In this document: piece by piece, positions 50,601-62,541 of the stretch | Position numbering within the stretch: position 1 is the first letter of the stretch | Layout: the number at the start of each line of letters is the position of its first letter | NCBI RefSeq assembly: GCF_029227915.1 | Contig: NC_079886.1 | Location: forward strand, 27,940,501 to 28,004,500 | From: Hydractinia symbiolongicarpus | Taxonomy: Eukaryota > Cnidaria > Hydrozoa > Anthoathecata > Hydractiniidae | Direction of reading: 5' to 3' | Length of the DNA: 64,000 bases | Notes under the pieces: generated by a model | Database searches by the model: none | What the model saw: only the letters and a program-made list of their open reading frames with translations | What the model was told of the DNA's origin: nothing | Translations under genes and position numbers: made by a program

Positions 50601-53600
50601 AAAGAAGTTTAATCGCCGGCAAACGAAAACCCGCGATTTCCCGTAAATCCCGGGCTTGGCCCGTATAGTCGAATGTATACAAAGAAAGTACCCAGGGAGT
50701 AAACTCATTTCCCGAACGATTTTTTAAATTATTTTTTTACCACTAAAACGCATGAGACTTGTAGTTTTCAAAAATGATTTCATTTTTGATGAGACGCTGA
50801 ATAAAAGGAGTTTAATCGCCGGCAAACGAAAACCCGCGATTTTCCGTAAATCCCGGACTCGGCCCGTATAGTCAAAAGTACACAAAGAAAGTACCCAGGG
50901 AGTAAACTCATTTCCCGAACGATTCTTTAAATTATTTGTTCACCACTAAAACGCATGAGACTTGTAGTTTTCAAAACTGATTTTTTTTTATGAGACGCTG
51001 AATAAAAGGAGTTTAATCGCCGGCAAACGAAAACCCGCGCTTTCCCGTATATTCAGGACTCGGCCCGTATAGTCAAATGTATACAAAGAAAGTACCCAAG
51101 GAGTAAACTCATTTTCCGAACGATTTTTTAAATTATTTTTTCACCACTAAAACGCATGAGACTTGTAGTTTTCAAAAATGATTTCATTTTTGATGAGACG
51201 CTGAATAAAAGAAGTTTAATCGCCGCCTAACGAAAACCCGCGATTTCCCGTAAATCCCAGGCTTGGCCCGTATAGTCGAATGTATACAAAGAAAGTACCC
51301 AGGGAGTAAACTCATTTGCCGAACGATTTTTTAAATCATTTTTTTACCACTAAGACGCATGAGACTTGTAGTTTTCAAATATGATTTCATTTTTGATAAG
51401 ACGCTGAATAAAAGGAGTTTAATCGCCGGCAAACGAAAACCCGCGATTTACCCTAAATCCTGGAACCGGCCGGTATAGTCGAATGTATACAAAGAAAGTA
51501 CGCAGGGAGTAAACTCATTTCCCGAACGATTCTTTAACTTATATTTTCACCACTAAAACGCATGAGACTTGTAGTTTTCAAAAATAATTTCATTTTTGAT
51601 GAGACACTGAATAAAGGAAGTTTAATCGCCGGGAAACGAAAACCCGCGATTTCCCGTAAATCCCGGGCTTGGCCTGTATAGTCAAATGTATACAAAGAAA
51701 GTACCCAGGGAGTAAACTCATTTCCCGAACGATTTTTTAAATTATTTTTTTACCACTAAGACGCATGAGACTTGTAGTTTTCAAAAATGATTTCATTTTT
51801 GATGAGACGCTGAATAAAAGGAGTTTAATCGCCGGCAAACGAAAACCCGCGATTTCCCGTAAATCCCGGACTCGGCCCGTATAGTCAAAAGTACACAAAG
51901 AAAGTACCCAGGTAGTAAACTCATTTCCCGAACGATTCTTTAAATTATTTTTTCACCACTAAAACGCATGAGACTTGTAGTTTTTAAAACTGATTTTTTT
52001 TTATGAGACGCTGAATAAAAGGAGTTTAATCGCCGGCAAACGAAAACCCGGGAGTTCCCGTAAATCCCGGGCTTGACCCGTATAGTCGAATGTTTAGAAA
52101 GAAAGTAAACTGGGAATAAACTCATTTCCCGAACGATTTTTTAAATTAATTTTATACCACTAAAACGCATAAGACTTGTAGTTTTCAAAAACGATTTCAT
52201 TCTTGATGAGACGTTGAATAAAAGGAGTTTAATCTCCGGCAAACGAAAACCCGCGATTTCCCGTAAATCTCAGACTCGGCCCGTATAGTGAAAAGTATAC
52301 AAAGAAAGTACGCAGGGAGTAAACTCATTTCCCGAAGGATTCTTTAAATTATTTTTTCACCACTAAAACGCATGAGACTTGTAGTTTTCAAAAATGATTT
52401 CATTTTTGATGAGACGCTGAATAAAAGGAGTTTAATCTCCGGCAAACGAAAACCCGCGATTTCCCGTAAATCTCAGACTCGGCCCGTATAGTTAAAAGTA
52501 TACAAAGAAAGTACGCAGGGAGTAAACTCATTTCCCGAACGATTCCTTAAATTATTTTTCACCACTAAAACGCATGAGACTTGTAGTTTTTAAAAATAAT
52601 TTCGTTTTTAATGAGACGCTGAATAAAAGAAGTTTAATCGCCGGCAAAGAAAAACCCGCCATTTCCCGTAAGTCCCGGGCTTGGCCCGTATAGGCGAATG
52701 TATACAAAGAAAGTACCCAGGGAGTAAACTCATTTCCCGAAAGATTCTTTAAATTATTTTTTCACCACTAAAACGCATGAGACTTGTAGTTTTCAAAAAT
52801 GATTTCATTTTTGATGAGACGCTGAATAAAAGGAGTTTAATCTCCGGCAAACGAAAACCCGCGATTTCCCCTAAATCCCGGAACCGGCCCGTTTAGTCAA
52901 AAGTATACAAAGAAAGTACGCAGGGAGTAAACTCATTTCCCGAACGATTCTTTAAATTATTTTTTTACCACTAAGACCCATGAGACTTGTAGTTTTCAAA
53001 TATGATTTCATTTTTGATGAGACGCTGAATAAAGGGAGTTTAATCTCCGGCAAACGAAAACCCGTGATTTCCCCTAAATCCCGGAACCGCCCCGTATAGT
53101 CAAAAGTATACAAAGAAAGTACGCAGGGAGTAAACTCATTTCCCGAACGATTCTTTAAATCATTTTTTCACCACTAAAACGCATAAGAATTGTAGTTTTC
53201 AAAACTGATTTCATTTTTGATGAGACGCTGAATAAAGGGAGTTTAATCTCCGGCAAACGAAAACCCGCGATTTACCCTAAATCCTGGAACCGGCCGGTAT
53301 AGTCGAATGTATACAAAGAAAGTACGCAGGGAGTAAACTCATTTCCCGAACGATTCTTTAACTTATATTTTCACCACTAAAACGCATGAGACTTGTAGTT
53401 TTCAAAAATGATTTCATTTTTGATGAGACGCTGAATAAAAGAAGTTTAATCGCCGGCAAACGAAAACCCGCGATTTCCCGTAAATCCCGGGCTTGGCCCG
53501 TATAGTCGAATGTACACAAAGAAAGTACCCAGGGAGTAAACTCATTTCCCGAACAATTTTTTAAATTATTTTTTTACCACTAAAACGCATGAGACTTGTA

Positions 53601-53763
53601 GTTTTCAAAAATGATTTCATTTTTGATGAGACGCTGAATAAAAGGAGTTTAATCGCCGGCAAACGAAAACCCGCGATTTCCCGTAAATCCCGGACTCGGC
53701 CCGTATAGTCAAAAGTAAACAAAGAAAGTACCCAGGGAGTAAACTCATTTCCCGAACGATTCT

Positions 53764-56187
53764 TTAAATTATTTTTTCACCACTAAAACGCATGAGACTT
53801 GTAGTTTTCAAAACTGATTTTTTTTGATGAGACGCTGAATAAAAGGAGTTTAATCTCCGGCAAACGAAAACCCGCGATTTCCCGTAAATCCCGGACTCGG
53901 CCGGTATAGTCAAAAGTATACAAAGAAAGTACCCAGGGAGTAAACTCATTTCCCGAACGATTCTTTAAATCATTTTTTCACCACTAAAACGCATAAGAAT
54001 TGTAGTTTTCAAAACTGATTTCATTTTTGATGAGACGCTGAATAAAGGGAGTTTAATCTCCGGCAAACGAAAACCCGCGATTTACCCTAAATCCTGGAAC
54101 CGTCCGGTATAGTCGAATGTATACAAAGAAAGTACGCAGGGAGTAAACTCATTTCCCGAACGATTCTTTAACTTATATTTTCACCACTAAAACGCATGAG
54201 ACTTGTAGTTTTCAAAAATGATTTCATTTTTGATGAGACGCTGAATAAAAGAAGTTTAATCGCCGGCAAACGAAAACCCGCGATTTCCCGTAAATCCCGG
54301 GCTTGGCCCGTATAGTCGAATGTATACAAAGAAAGTACCCAGGGAGTAAACTCATTTCCCGAACAATTTTTTAAATTATTTTTTTACCACTAAAACGCAT
54401 GAGACTTGTAGTTTTCAAAAATGATTTCATTTTTGATGAGACGCTGAATAAAAGGAGTTTAATCGCCGGCAAACGAAAACCCGCGATTTCCCGTAAATCC
54501 CGGACTCGGCCCGTATAGTCAAAAGTAAACAAAGAAGGTACCCAGGGAGTAAACTCATTTCCCGAACGATTCTTTAAATTATTTTTTCACCACTAAAATG
54601 CATGAGACTTGTAGTTTTCAAAACTGATTTTTTTTGATGAGACGCTGAATAAAAGGAGTTTAATCGCCGGCAAACGAAAACCCGCGCTTTCCCGTATATT
54701 CCGGACTCGGCCCGTATAGTCGAATGTATACAAAGAAAGTACCCAGGGAGTAAACTCATTTCCCGAACGATTCTTTAAATTATTTTTTCACCACTAAAAT
54801 GCATGAGACTTGTAGTTTTCAAAACTGATTTTTTTTGATGAGACGCTGAATAAAAGGAGTTTAATCGCCGGCAAACGAAAACCCGCGATTTCCCGTAAAT
54901 CCCGGACTCGGCCCGTATAGTCAAAAGTAAACAAAGAAAGTACCCAGGGAGTAAACTCATTTCCCGAACGATTCTTTAAATTATTTTTTCACCACTAAAA
55001 CGCATGAGACTTGTAGTTTTCAAAACTGATTTTTTTTGATGAGACGCTGAATAAAAGGAGTTTAATCTCCGGCAAACGAAAACCCGCGATTTCCCGTAAA
55101 TCCCGGACTCGGCCGGTATAGTCAAAAGTATACAAAGAAAGTACCCAGGGAGTAAACTCATTTCCCGAACGATTCTTTAAATCATTTTTTCACCACTAAA
55201 ACGCATAAGAATTGTAGTTTTCAAAACTGATTTCATTTTTGATGAGACGCTGAATAAAGGGAGTTTAATCTCCGGCAAACGAAAACCCGCGATTTACCCT
55301 AAATCCTGGAACCGTCCGGTATAGTCGAATGTATACAAAGAAAGTACGCAGGGAGTAAACTCATTTCCCGAACGATTCTTTAACTTATATTTTCACCACT
55401 AAAACGCATGAGACTTGTAGTTTTCAAAAATGATTTCATTTTTGATGAGACGCTGAATAAAAGAAGTTTAATCGCCGGCAAACGAAAACCCGCGATTTCC
55501 CGTAAATCCCGGGCTTGGCCCGTATAGTCGAATGTATACAAAGAAAGTACCCAGGGAGTAAACTCATTTCCCGAACAATTTTTTAAATTATTTTTTTACC
55601 ACTAAAACGCATGAGACTTGTAGTTTTCAAAAATGATTTCATTTTTGATGAGACGCTGAATAAAAGGAGTTTAATCGCCGGCAAACGAAAACCCGCGATT
55701 TCCCGTAAATCCCGGACTCGGCCCGTATAGTCAAAAGTAAACAAAGAAAGTACCCAGGGAGTAAACTCATTTCCCGAACGATTCTTTAAATTATTTTTTC
55801 ACCACTAAAATGCATGAGACTTGTAGTTTTCAAAACTGATTTTTTTTGATGAGACGCTGAATAAAAGGAGTTTAATCGCCGGCAAACGAAAACCCGCGCT
55901 TTCCCGTATATTCCGGACTCGGCCCGTATAGTCGAATGTATACAAAGAAAGTACCCAGGGAGTAAACTCATTTTCCGAACGATTTTTTAAATTATTTTTT
56001 CACCACTAAAACGCATGAGACTTGTAGTTTTCAAAAATGATTTCATTTTTGATGAGACGCTGAATAAAAGGAGTTTAATCGCCGGCAAACGAAAACCCGG
56101 AAGTTCCCGTAAATCCCGGGCTTGACCCGTATAGTCGAATGTTTAGAAAGAAAGTAAACTGGGAATAAACTCATTTCCCGAACGATT
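53764..56187 (+). repeat. 1,212-bp higher-order repeat (six monomers), two copies plus a partial third at 59027
   Basis: Units start at 53764 and 54976 and share the unusual aaccgtccggtatag (about 54099, 55311 and again about 59361), gaacaatttttt and ctgattttttttgatgag. Inside this region three monomers at 54574, 54775 and 54976 follow each other at exactly 201 bp. The 201-bp length is explained by the 2-bp shorter T-tract. Confidence 0.85.
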
Positions 56188-59100
56188 TTTTAAATTAATT
56201 TTATACAACTAAAACGCATAAGACTTGTAGTTTTCAAAAACGATTTCATTCTTGATGAGACGCTGAATAAAAGGAGTTTACTCTCCGGCAAACGAAAACC
56301 CGCGATTTCCCGTAAATCTCAGACTCGGCCCGAATAGTGAAAAGTATACAAAGAAAGTACGCAGGGAGTAAACTCATTTCCCGAACGATTCCTTAAATTA
56401 TTTTTCACCACTAAAACGCATGAGACTTGTAGTTTTTAAAAATAATTTCGTTTTTGATGAGACGCTGAATAAAAGAAGTTTAATCGCCGGCAAACAAAAA
56501 CCCGCCATTTCCCGTAAGTCCCGGGCTTGGCCCGTATAGGCGAATGTATACAAAGAAAGTACCCAGGGAGTAAACTCATTTCCCGAAGGATTCTTTAAAT
56601 TATTTTTTCACCACTAAAACGCATGAGACTTGTAGTTTTCAAAAATGATTTCATTTTTGATGAGACGCTGAATAAAAGGAGTTTAATCTCCGGCAAACGA
56701 AAACCCGCGATTTCCCCTAAATCCCGGAACCGGCCCGTTTAGTCAAAAGTATACAAAGAAAGTACGCAGGGAGTAAACTCATTTCCCGAACGATTCTTTA
56801 AATCATTTTTTCACCACTAAAACGCATAAGAATTGTAGTTTTCAAAACTGATTTCATTTTTGATGAGACGCTGAATAAAGGGAGTTTAATCTCCGGCAAA
56901 CGAAAACCCGCGATTTACCCTAAATCCTGGAACCGGCCGGTATAGTCGAATGTATACAAAGAAAGTACGCAGGGAGTAAACTCATTTCCCGAACGATTCT
57001 TTAAATTATTTTTTCACCACTAAAACGCATGAGACTTGTAGTTTTTAAAACTGATTTTTTTTTATGAGACGCTGAATAAAAGGAGTTTAATCGCCGGCAA
57101 ACGAAAACCCGGGAGTTCCCGTAAATCCCGGGCTTGACCCGTATAGTCGAATGTTTAGAAAGAAAGTAAACTGGGAATAAACTCATTTCCCGAACGATTT
57201 TTTAAATTAATTTTATACCACTAAAACGCATAAGACTTGTAGTTTTCAAAAACGATTTCATTCTTGATGAGACGTTGAATAAAAGGAGTTTAATCTCCGG
57301 CAAACGAAAACCCGCGATTTCCCGTAAATCTCAGACTCGGCCCGTATAGTGAAAAGTATACAAAGAAAGTACGCAGGGAGTAAACTCATTTCCCGAACGA
57401 TTCCTTAAATTATTTTTCACCACTAAAACGCATGAGACTTGTAGTTTTTAAAAATAATTTCGTTTTTGATGAGACGCTGAATAAAAGAAGTTTAATCGCC
57501 GGCAAACAAAAACCCGCCATTTCCCGAAAGTCTCGGGCTTGGCCCGTATAGGCGAATGTATACAAAGAAAGTACCCAGGGAGTAAACTCATTTCCCGAAG
57601 GATTCTTTAAATTATTTTTTCACCACTAAAACGCATGAGACTTGTAGTTTTCAAAAATGATTTCATTTTTGATGAGACGCTGAATAAAAGGAGTTTAATC
57701 TCCGGCAAACGAAAACCCGCGATTTCCCGTAAATCTCAGACTCGGCCCGTATAGTTAAAAGTATACAAAGAAAGTACGCAGGGAGTAAACTCATTTCCCG
57801 AACGATTCCTTAAATTATTTTTCACCACTAAAACGCATGAGACTTGTAGTTTTTAAAAATAATTTCGTTTTTAATGAGACGCTGAATAAAAGAAGTTTAA
57901 TCGCCGGCAAACAAAAACCCGCCATTTCCCGTAAGTCCCGGGCTTGGCCCGTATAGGCGAATGTATACAAAGAAAGTACCCAGGGAGTAAACTCATTTCC
58001 CGAAAGATTCTTTAAATTATTTTTTCACCACTAAAACGCATGAGACTTGTAGTTTTCAAAAATGATTTCATTTTTGATGAGACGCTGAATAAAAGGAGTT
58101 TAATCTCCGGCAAACGAAAACCCGCGATTTCCCCTAAATCCCGGAACCGGCCCGTTTAGTCAAAAGTATACAAAGAAAGTACGCAGGGAGTAAACTCATT
58201 TCCCTAACGATTCTTTAAATTATTTTTTTACCACTAAGACCCATGAGACTTGTAGTTTTCAAATATGATTTCATTTTTGATGAGACGCTGAATAAAGGGA
58301 GTTTAATCTCCGGCAAACGAAAACCCGCGATTTCCCCTAAATCCCGGAACCGGCCCGTATAGTCAAAAGTATACAAAGAAAGTACGCAGGGAGTAAACTC
58401 ATTTCCCGAACGATTCTTTAAATCATTTTTTCACCACTAAAACGCATAAGAATTGTAGTTTTCAAAACTGATTTCATTTTTGATGAGACGCTGAATAAAG
58501 GGAGTTTAATCTCCGGCAAACGAAAACCCGCGATTTACCCTAAATCCTGGAACCGGCCGGTATAGTCGAATGTATACAAAGAAAGTACGCAGGGAGTAAA
58601 CTCATTTCCCGAACGATTCTTTAACTTATATTTTCACCACTAAAACGCATGAGACTTGTAGTTTTCAAAAATGATTTCATTTTTGATGAGACGCTGAATA
58701 AAAGAAGTTTAATCGCCGGCAAACGAAAACCCGCGATTTCCCGTAAATCCCGGGCTTGGCCCGTATAGTCGAATGTATACAAAGAAAGTACCCAGGGAGT
58801 AAACTCATTTCCCGAACAATTTTTTAAATTATTTTTTTACCACTAAAACGCATGAGACTTGTAGTTTTCAAAAATGATTTCATTTTTGATGAGACGCTGA
58901 ATAAAAGGAGTTTAATCGCCGGCAAACGAAAACCCGCGATTTCCCGTAAATCCCGGACTCGGCCCGTATAGTCAAAAGTAAACAAAGAAAGTACCCAGGG
59001 AGTAAACTCATTTCCCGAACGATTCTTTAAATTATTTTTTCACCACTAAAACGCATGAGACTTGTAGTTTTCAAAACTGATTTTTTTTGATGAGACGCTG

Positions 59101-60710
59101 AATAAAAGGAGTTTAATCTCCGGCAAACGAAAACCCGCGATTTCCCGTAAATCCCGGACTCGGCCGGTATAGTCAAAAGTATACAAAGAAAGTACCCAGG
59201 GAGTAAGCTCATTTCCCGAACGATTCTTTAAATCATTTTTTCACCACTAAAACGCATAAGAATTGTAGTTTTCAAAACTGATTTCATTTTTGATGAGACG
59301 CTGAATAAAGGGAGTTTAATCTCCGGCAAACGAAAACCCGCGATTTACCCTAAATCCTGGAACCGTCCGGTATAGTCGAATGTATACAAAGAAAGTACGC
59401 AGGGAGTAAACTCATTTCCCGAACGATTCTTTAACTTATATTTTCACCACTAAAACGCATGAGACTTGTAGTTTTCAAAAATGATTTCATTTTTGATGAG
59501 ACGCTGAATAAAAGAAGTTTAATCGCCGGCAAACGAAAACCCGCGATTTCCCGTAAATCCCGGGCTTGGCCCGTATAGTCGAATGTATACAAAGAAAGTA
59601 CCCAGGGAGTAAACTCATTTCCCGAACAATTTTTTAAATTATTTTTTTACCACTAAAACGCATGAGACTTGTAGTTTTCAAAAATGATTTCATTTTTGAT
59701 GAGACGCTGAATAAAAGGAGTTTAATCGCCGGCAAACGAAAACCCGCGATTTCCCGTAAATCCCGGACTCGGCCCGTATAGTCAAAAGTAAACAAAGAAA
59801 GTACCCAGGGAGTAAACTCATTTCCCGAACGATTCTTTAAATTATTTTTTCACCACTAAAACGCATGAGACTTGTAGTTTTCAAAACTGATTTTTTTTGC
59901 TGAGACGCTGAATAAAAGGAGTTTACTCTCCGGCAAACGAAAACCCGCGATTTCCCGTAAATCTCAGACTCGGCCCGTATAGTGAAAAGTATACAAAGAA
60001 AGTACGCAGGGAGTAAACTCATTTCCCGAACGATTCCTTAAATTATTTTTCACCACTAAAACGCATGAGACTTGTAGTTTTTAAAAATAATTTCGTTTTT
60101 GATGAGACGCTGAATAAAAGAAGTTTAATCGCCGGCAAACAAAAACCCGCCATTTCCCGTAAGTCCCGGGCTTGGCCCGTATAGGCGAATGTATACAAAG
60201 AAAGTACCCAGGGAGTAAACTCATTTCCCGAAGGATTCTTTAAATTATTTTTTCACCACTAAAACGCATGAGACTTGTAGTTTTCAAAAATGATTTCATT
60301 TTTGATGAGACGCTGAATAAAAGGAGTTTAATCTCCGGCAAACGAAAACCCGCGATTTCCCCTAAATCCCGGAACCGGCCCGTTTAGTCAAAAGTATACA
60401 AAGAAAGTACGCAGGGAGTAAACTCATTTCCCGAACGATTCTTTAAATTATTTTTTTACCACTAAGACGCATGAGACTTGTAGTTTTCAAATATGATTTC
60501 ATTTTTGATGAGACGCTGAATAAAGGGAGTTTAATCTCCGGCAAACGAAAACCCGCGATTTCCCCTAAATCCCGGAACCGGCCCGTATAGTCAAAAGTAT
60601 ACAAAGAAAGTACGCAGGGAGTAAACTCATTTCCCGAACGATTCTTTAAATCTTTTTTTCACCACTAAAACGCATAAGAATTGTAGTTTTCAAAACTGAT
60701 TTCATTTTTC

Positions 60711-60746
60711 AATCAAACCAATCAAACCAATCAAACCAATCAAACC
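60711..60746 (+). repeat. Fourfold 9-bp repeat (aatcaaacc) at the copy 2 5' end
   Basis: Four perfect units of aatcaaacc sit exactly at the truncation point and are followed by aaacgatgatac. Copy 1 has a single unit here (10625-10633, minus strand) preceded by acc. Three extra units were therefore gained at the new 5' end. The repeat is a multiple of three and keeps the reading frame. Confidence 0.9.
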
Positions 60747-62400
60747 AAACGATGATACACATACAGCAACTATTCACGATGCAATCCACTCGTATACTAA
60801 TCACATCAGTATTTTGAAAATTCGTGAAAATGTGGGTTATGATGAAAAGTTCTATTTTTCGCTGGTTGAACAGCCTGATGTTCTCAAAGTCATCAAAGAC
60901 ATGGATGCAAAGAAATCTTCTGTTAGTGGTGATTTTCCAGTTTTTATGTTGAAAAAGTTTATTCATATCTTTGTTCCTATCCTCACTAATATTATAAATT
61001 TTTGTTTACAGTCTAATATTTTTCCTGATGATTTAAAACTTGCAGAGGTTATACCTGTTTTTAAGAAGGATGACTGTAATGATAAGGAGAACTATAGACC
61101 TGTTAGCTTGCTTCCCTGTTTATCAAAGGTTTTTGAAAGAATTATTCTTAATCAAATGCACACTTTTATGCATGACAAACTCAGCCCTCATCTATCAGGC
61201 TTCAGAAAGGGTTATAATACACAATATGCTCTCATTCGAATGATTGAACAATGGAAAAGCACACTTGAAAATAAGGGTGTAGTTGGAGCAGTGCTAATGG
61301 ACCTTTCAAAAGCTTTTGATACTATAAACCATGATTTGCTTATTGCAAAGCTGCATGCCTATGGTTTTTCTGAATCTTCTTTATTATTTATTCACTCATA
61401 CTTGAAAAATCGTTTTCAGAGAACCAGAATAAATTCTTCTTTTAGCGAATGGCTTCCTCTTCAAGTTGGAGTTCCAAAAGGATCAATCTTAGGACCTCCT
61501 TTCTTCAATTATTCTATAAACGATTTATTCTGGTTCATTATTCAATCATCCCTTTGTAACTTTGCAGATGATAACACCTTATATGCTTGTGAAAATTCAT
61601 TAGAAGATGTAAAACAAACACTGCTTACTAATTTGGTCATAGTTAATAATTGGTTTTATGAAAATTACTTAGCAATAAATTTGAAAAAGTATCAATATAT
61701 TGTATTAGGTCATCACGATGAAAGTTTGATATTTAACCATTTGAAAATTGCGTGTAAATCGTCTGTAGTGCTTCTTGGTGTTACGATTGACTCGAGACTA
61801 AACTTTCATTCGCATGTCAAAAACATCTGTAATAAGGCTAGTAGGAAACTCAACGTGCTTCAAAGGATATCTTCCTTTTTGACACCCAAGATGAAGCGTT
61901 TTCTCTTCAATTCATTTATTTTGTCTCAGTTTTCTTACTGTCCCTTAGTATGGATGTTTTGTGGAAAAGTTGCGAATAATCGAATCAATCGTATTCATGA
62001 ACGTTGTCTAAGAATCATACAGGACGATATAAATGGCAGTTACGATGAACTTTTATCTTTATGTAATGTTAAAAATATTCACATCATCAATTTACAGAAT
62101 TTAATGAAAGAGGTTTACAAATTTTTAAATGGATTGTCACCTCTATATATGAACGAGATATTTTCTGTTAGGGAAAACAGGTACAACCTTCGTTGCTTTA
62201 ATTTGATCAGGCGACCAACTTGTCGGACAACGTACCATGGCTTAAATACTTTATCAAATATTGCAGGGAAGCTATGGATATCTGTGCCTGACGCTACAAA
62301 GAATGCTCCTTCTCTCGAAGCCTTCCGTAGCTCAATAAAATTTTGGGAAGGTGATGTTTGCACCTGTAAAATATGCATGGATATACCATACATATTTTAA
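60712..62400 (+). CDS. Reverse transcriptase ORF of copy 2, N-terminally truncated, PQG changed to PKG
   Basis: The frame is open from just after a TGA at 60697 in the satellite to TAA at 62398-62400. There is no ATG before the RT core, and the first is at 60901 (MDAKKSS). The protein is nearly identical to copy 1. It has NYRPVSLLP, motif A LMDLSKAFDTINHDLL, motif C FADD and the CTCKICMDIPYIF end, and no stop or frameshift. Over the shared 528 residues I count five differences, given in copy 1 numbering: D236E, M244V, Q306K, Y559H and I590S. Q306K (codon at 61477-61479) falls in the conserved PQG of motif B, which contacts template and primer, and would be expected to cripple the enzyme. The N-terminal edge encodes an Ile-Lys-Pro triplet repeated four times, where copy 1 has it once. 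Without promoter, start codon or endonuclease, this is a dead fragment despite its open frame. Confidence 0.88.
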   Translation: MKPIKPIKPIKPNDDTHTATIHDAIHSYTNHISILKIRENVGYDEKFYFSLVEQPDVLKVIKDMDAKKSSVSGDFPVFMLKKFIHIFVPILTNIINFCLQSNIFPDDLKLAEVIPVFKKDDCNDKENYRPVSLLPCLSKVFERIILNQMHTFMHDKLSPHLSGFRKGYNTQYALIRMIEQWKSTLENKGVVGAVLMDLSKAFDTINHDLLIAKLHAYGFSESSLLFIHSYLKNRFQRTRINSSFSEWLPLQVGVPKGSILGPPFFNYSINDLFWFIIQSSLCNFADDNTLYACENSLEDVKQTLLTNLVIVNNWFYENYLAINLKKYQYIVLGHHDESLIFNHLKIACKSSVVLLGVTIDSRLNFHSHVKNICNKASRKLNVLQRISSFLTPKMKRFLFNSFILSQFSYCPLVWMFCGKVANNRINRIHERCLRIIQDDINGSYDELLSLCNVKNIHIINLQNLMKEVYKFLNGLSPLYMNEIFSVRENRYNLRCFNLIRRPTCRTTYHGLNTLSNIAGKLWISVPDATKNAPSLEAFRSSIKFWEGDVCTCKICMDIPYIF

Positions 62401-62509
62401 CTTTACTTATTTATTTATTTTTCTTATTTTTTATCGCTGTTTGCCTTGTTTTACGTTTTGTTGTCGATTTAAATTAGTTATTTAAATACTATTGTATCTA
62501 TCGACGTTA

Positions 62510-62515
62510 AATAAA
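62510..62515 (+). promoter_or_regulatory. AATAAA polyadenylation signal of copy 2
   Basis: The sequence gttaaataaagag lies shortly before the A-rich tail, at the same place as in copy 1. Confidence 0.6.
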
Positions 62516-62518
62516 GAG

Positions 62519-62541
62519 AAAATCAAAAAAAAAAAAAAATC
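62519..62541 (+). repeat. A-rich 3' tail of copy 2
   Basis: The tail reads aaaatc, then 15 A (62525-62539), then tc, and satellite resumes at acgctgaata. The tc interruptions match the unit type of the copy 1 tail. Confidence 0.75.

Larger units (their letters stand above)
31002..60709 (+). repeat. 203-bp satellite array, forward block F2 (about 146 monomers)
   Basis: This is a continuous F-orientation array with no gene. Its first two thirds are organised in higher-order units around a nine-monomer step. Marker sequences recur at 1826 bp (43827 to 45653), 3653 bp (32289 to 35942 and 34697 to 38350), 5477 bp (38350 to 43827) and 2840 bp (45653 to 48493). From about 51 kb the array changes to a different monomer set, with ctgattttttttgatgag in place of ctgatttcatttttgatgag. 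This set includes monomers of 201 bp and units spaced by 1212 and 5061 bp. The block ends inside a monomer at gatttcattttt, where copy 2 is inserted. Confidence 0.97.
60710..62541 (+). mobile_element. Non-LTR retrotransposon copy 2 (same family, more strongly 5' truncated)
   Basis: This is a 1.83-kb insert in the F array. It matches copy 1 from the point corresponding to 10633 of copy 1 to the 3' end, with very few differences. The 5' satellite flank ends gatttcattttt (60709) and the 3' flank restarts acgctgaataaaggg (62542). Uninterrupted monomers have gatgag between these, so the insertion came with a loss of about 6 bp and no target-site duplication. The 5' end is a fourfold aatcaaacc repeat. 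The 3' end has AATAAA and an A-rich tail. Relative to the monomer, the element points the same way as copy 1, but the insertion point is 29 bp away, so the two are independent insertions. Confidence 0.95.
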
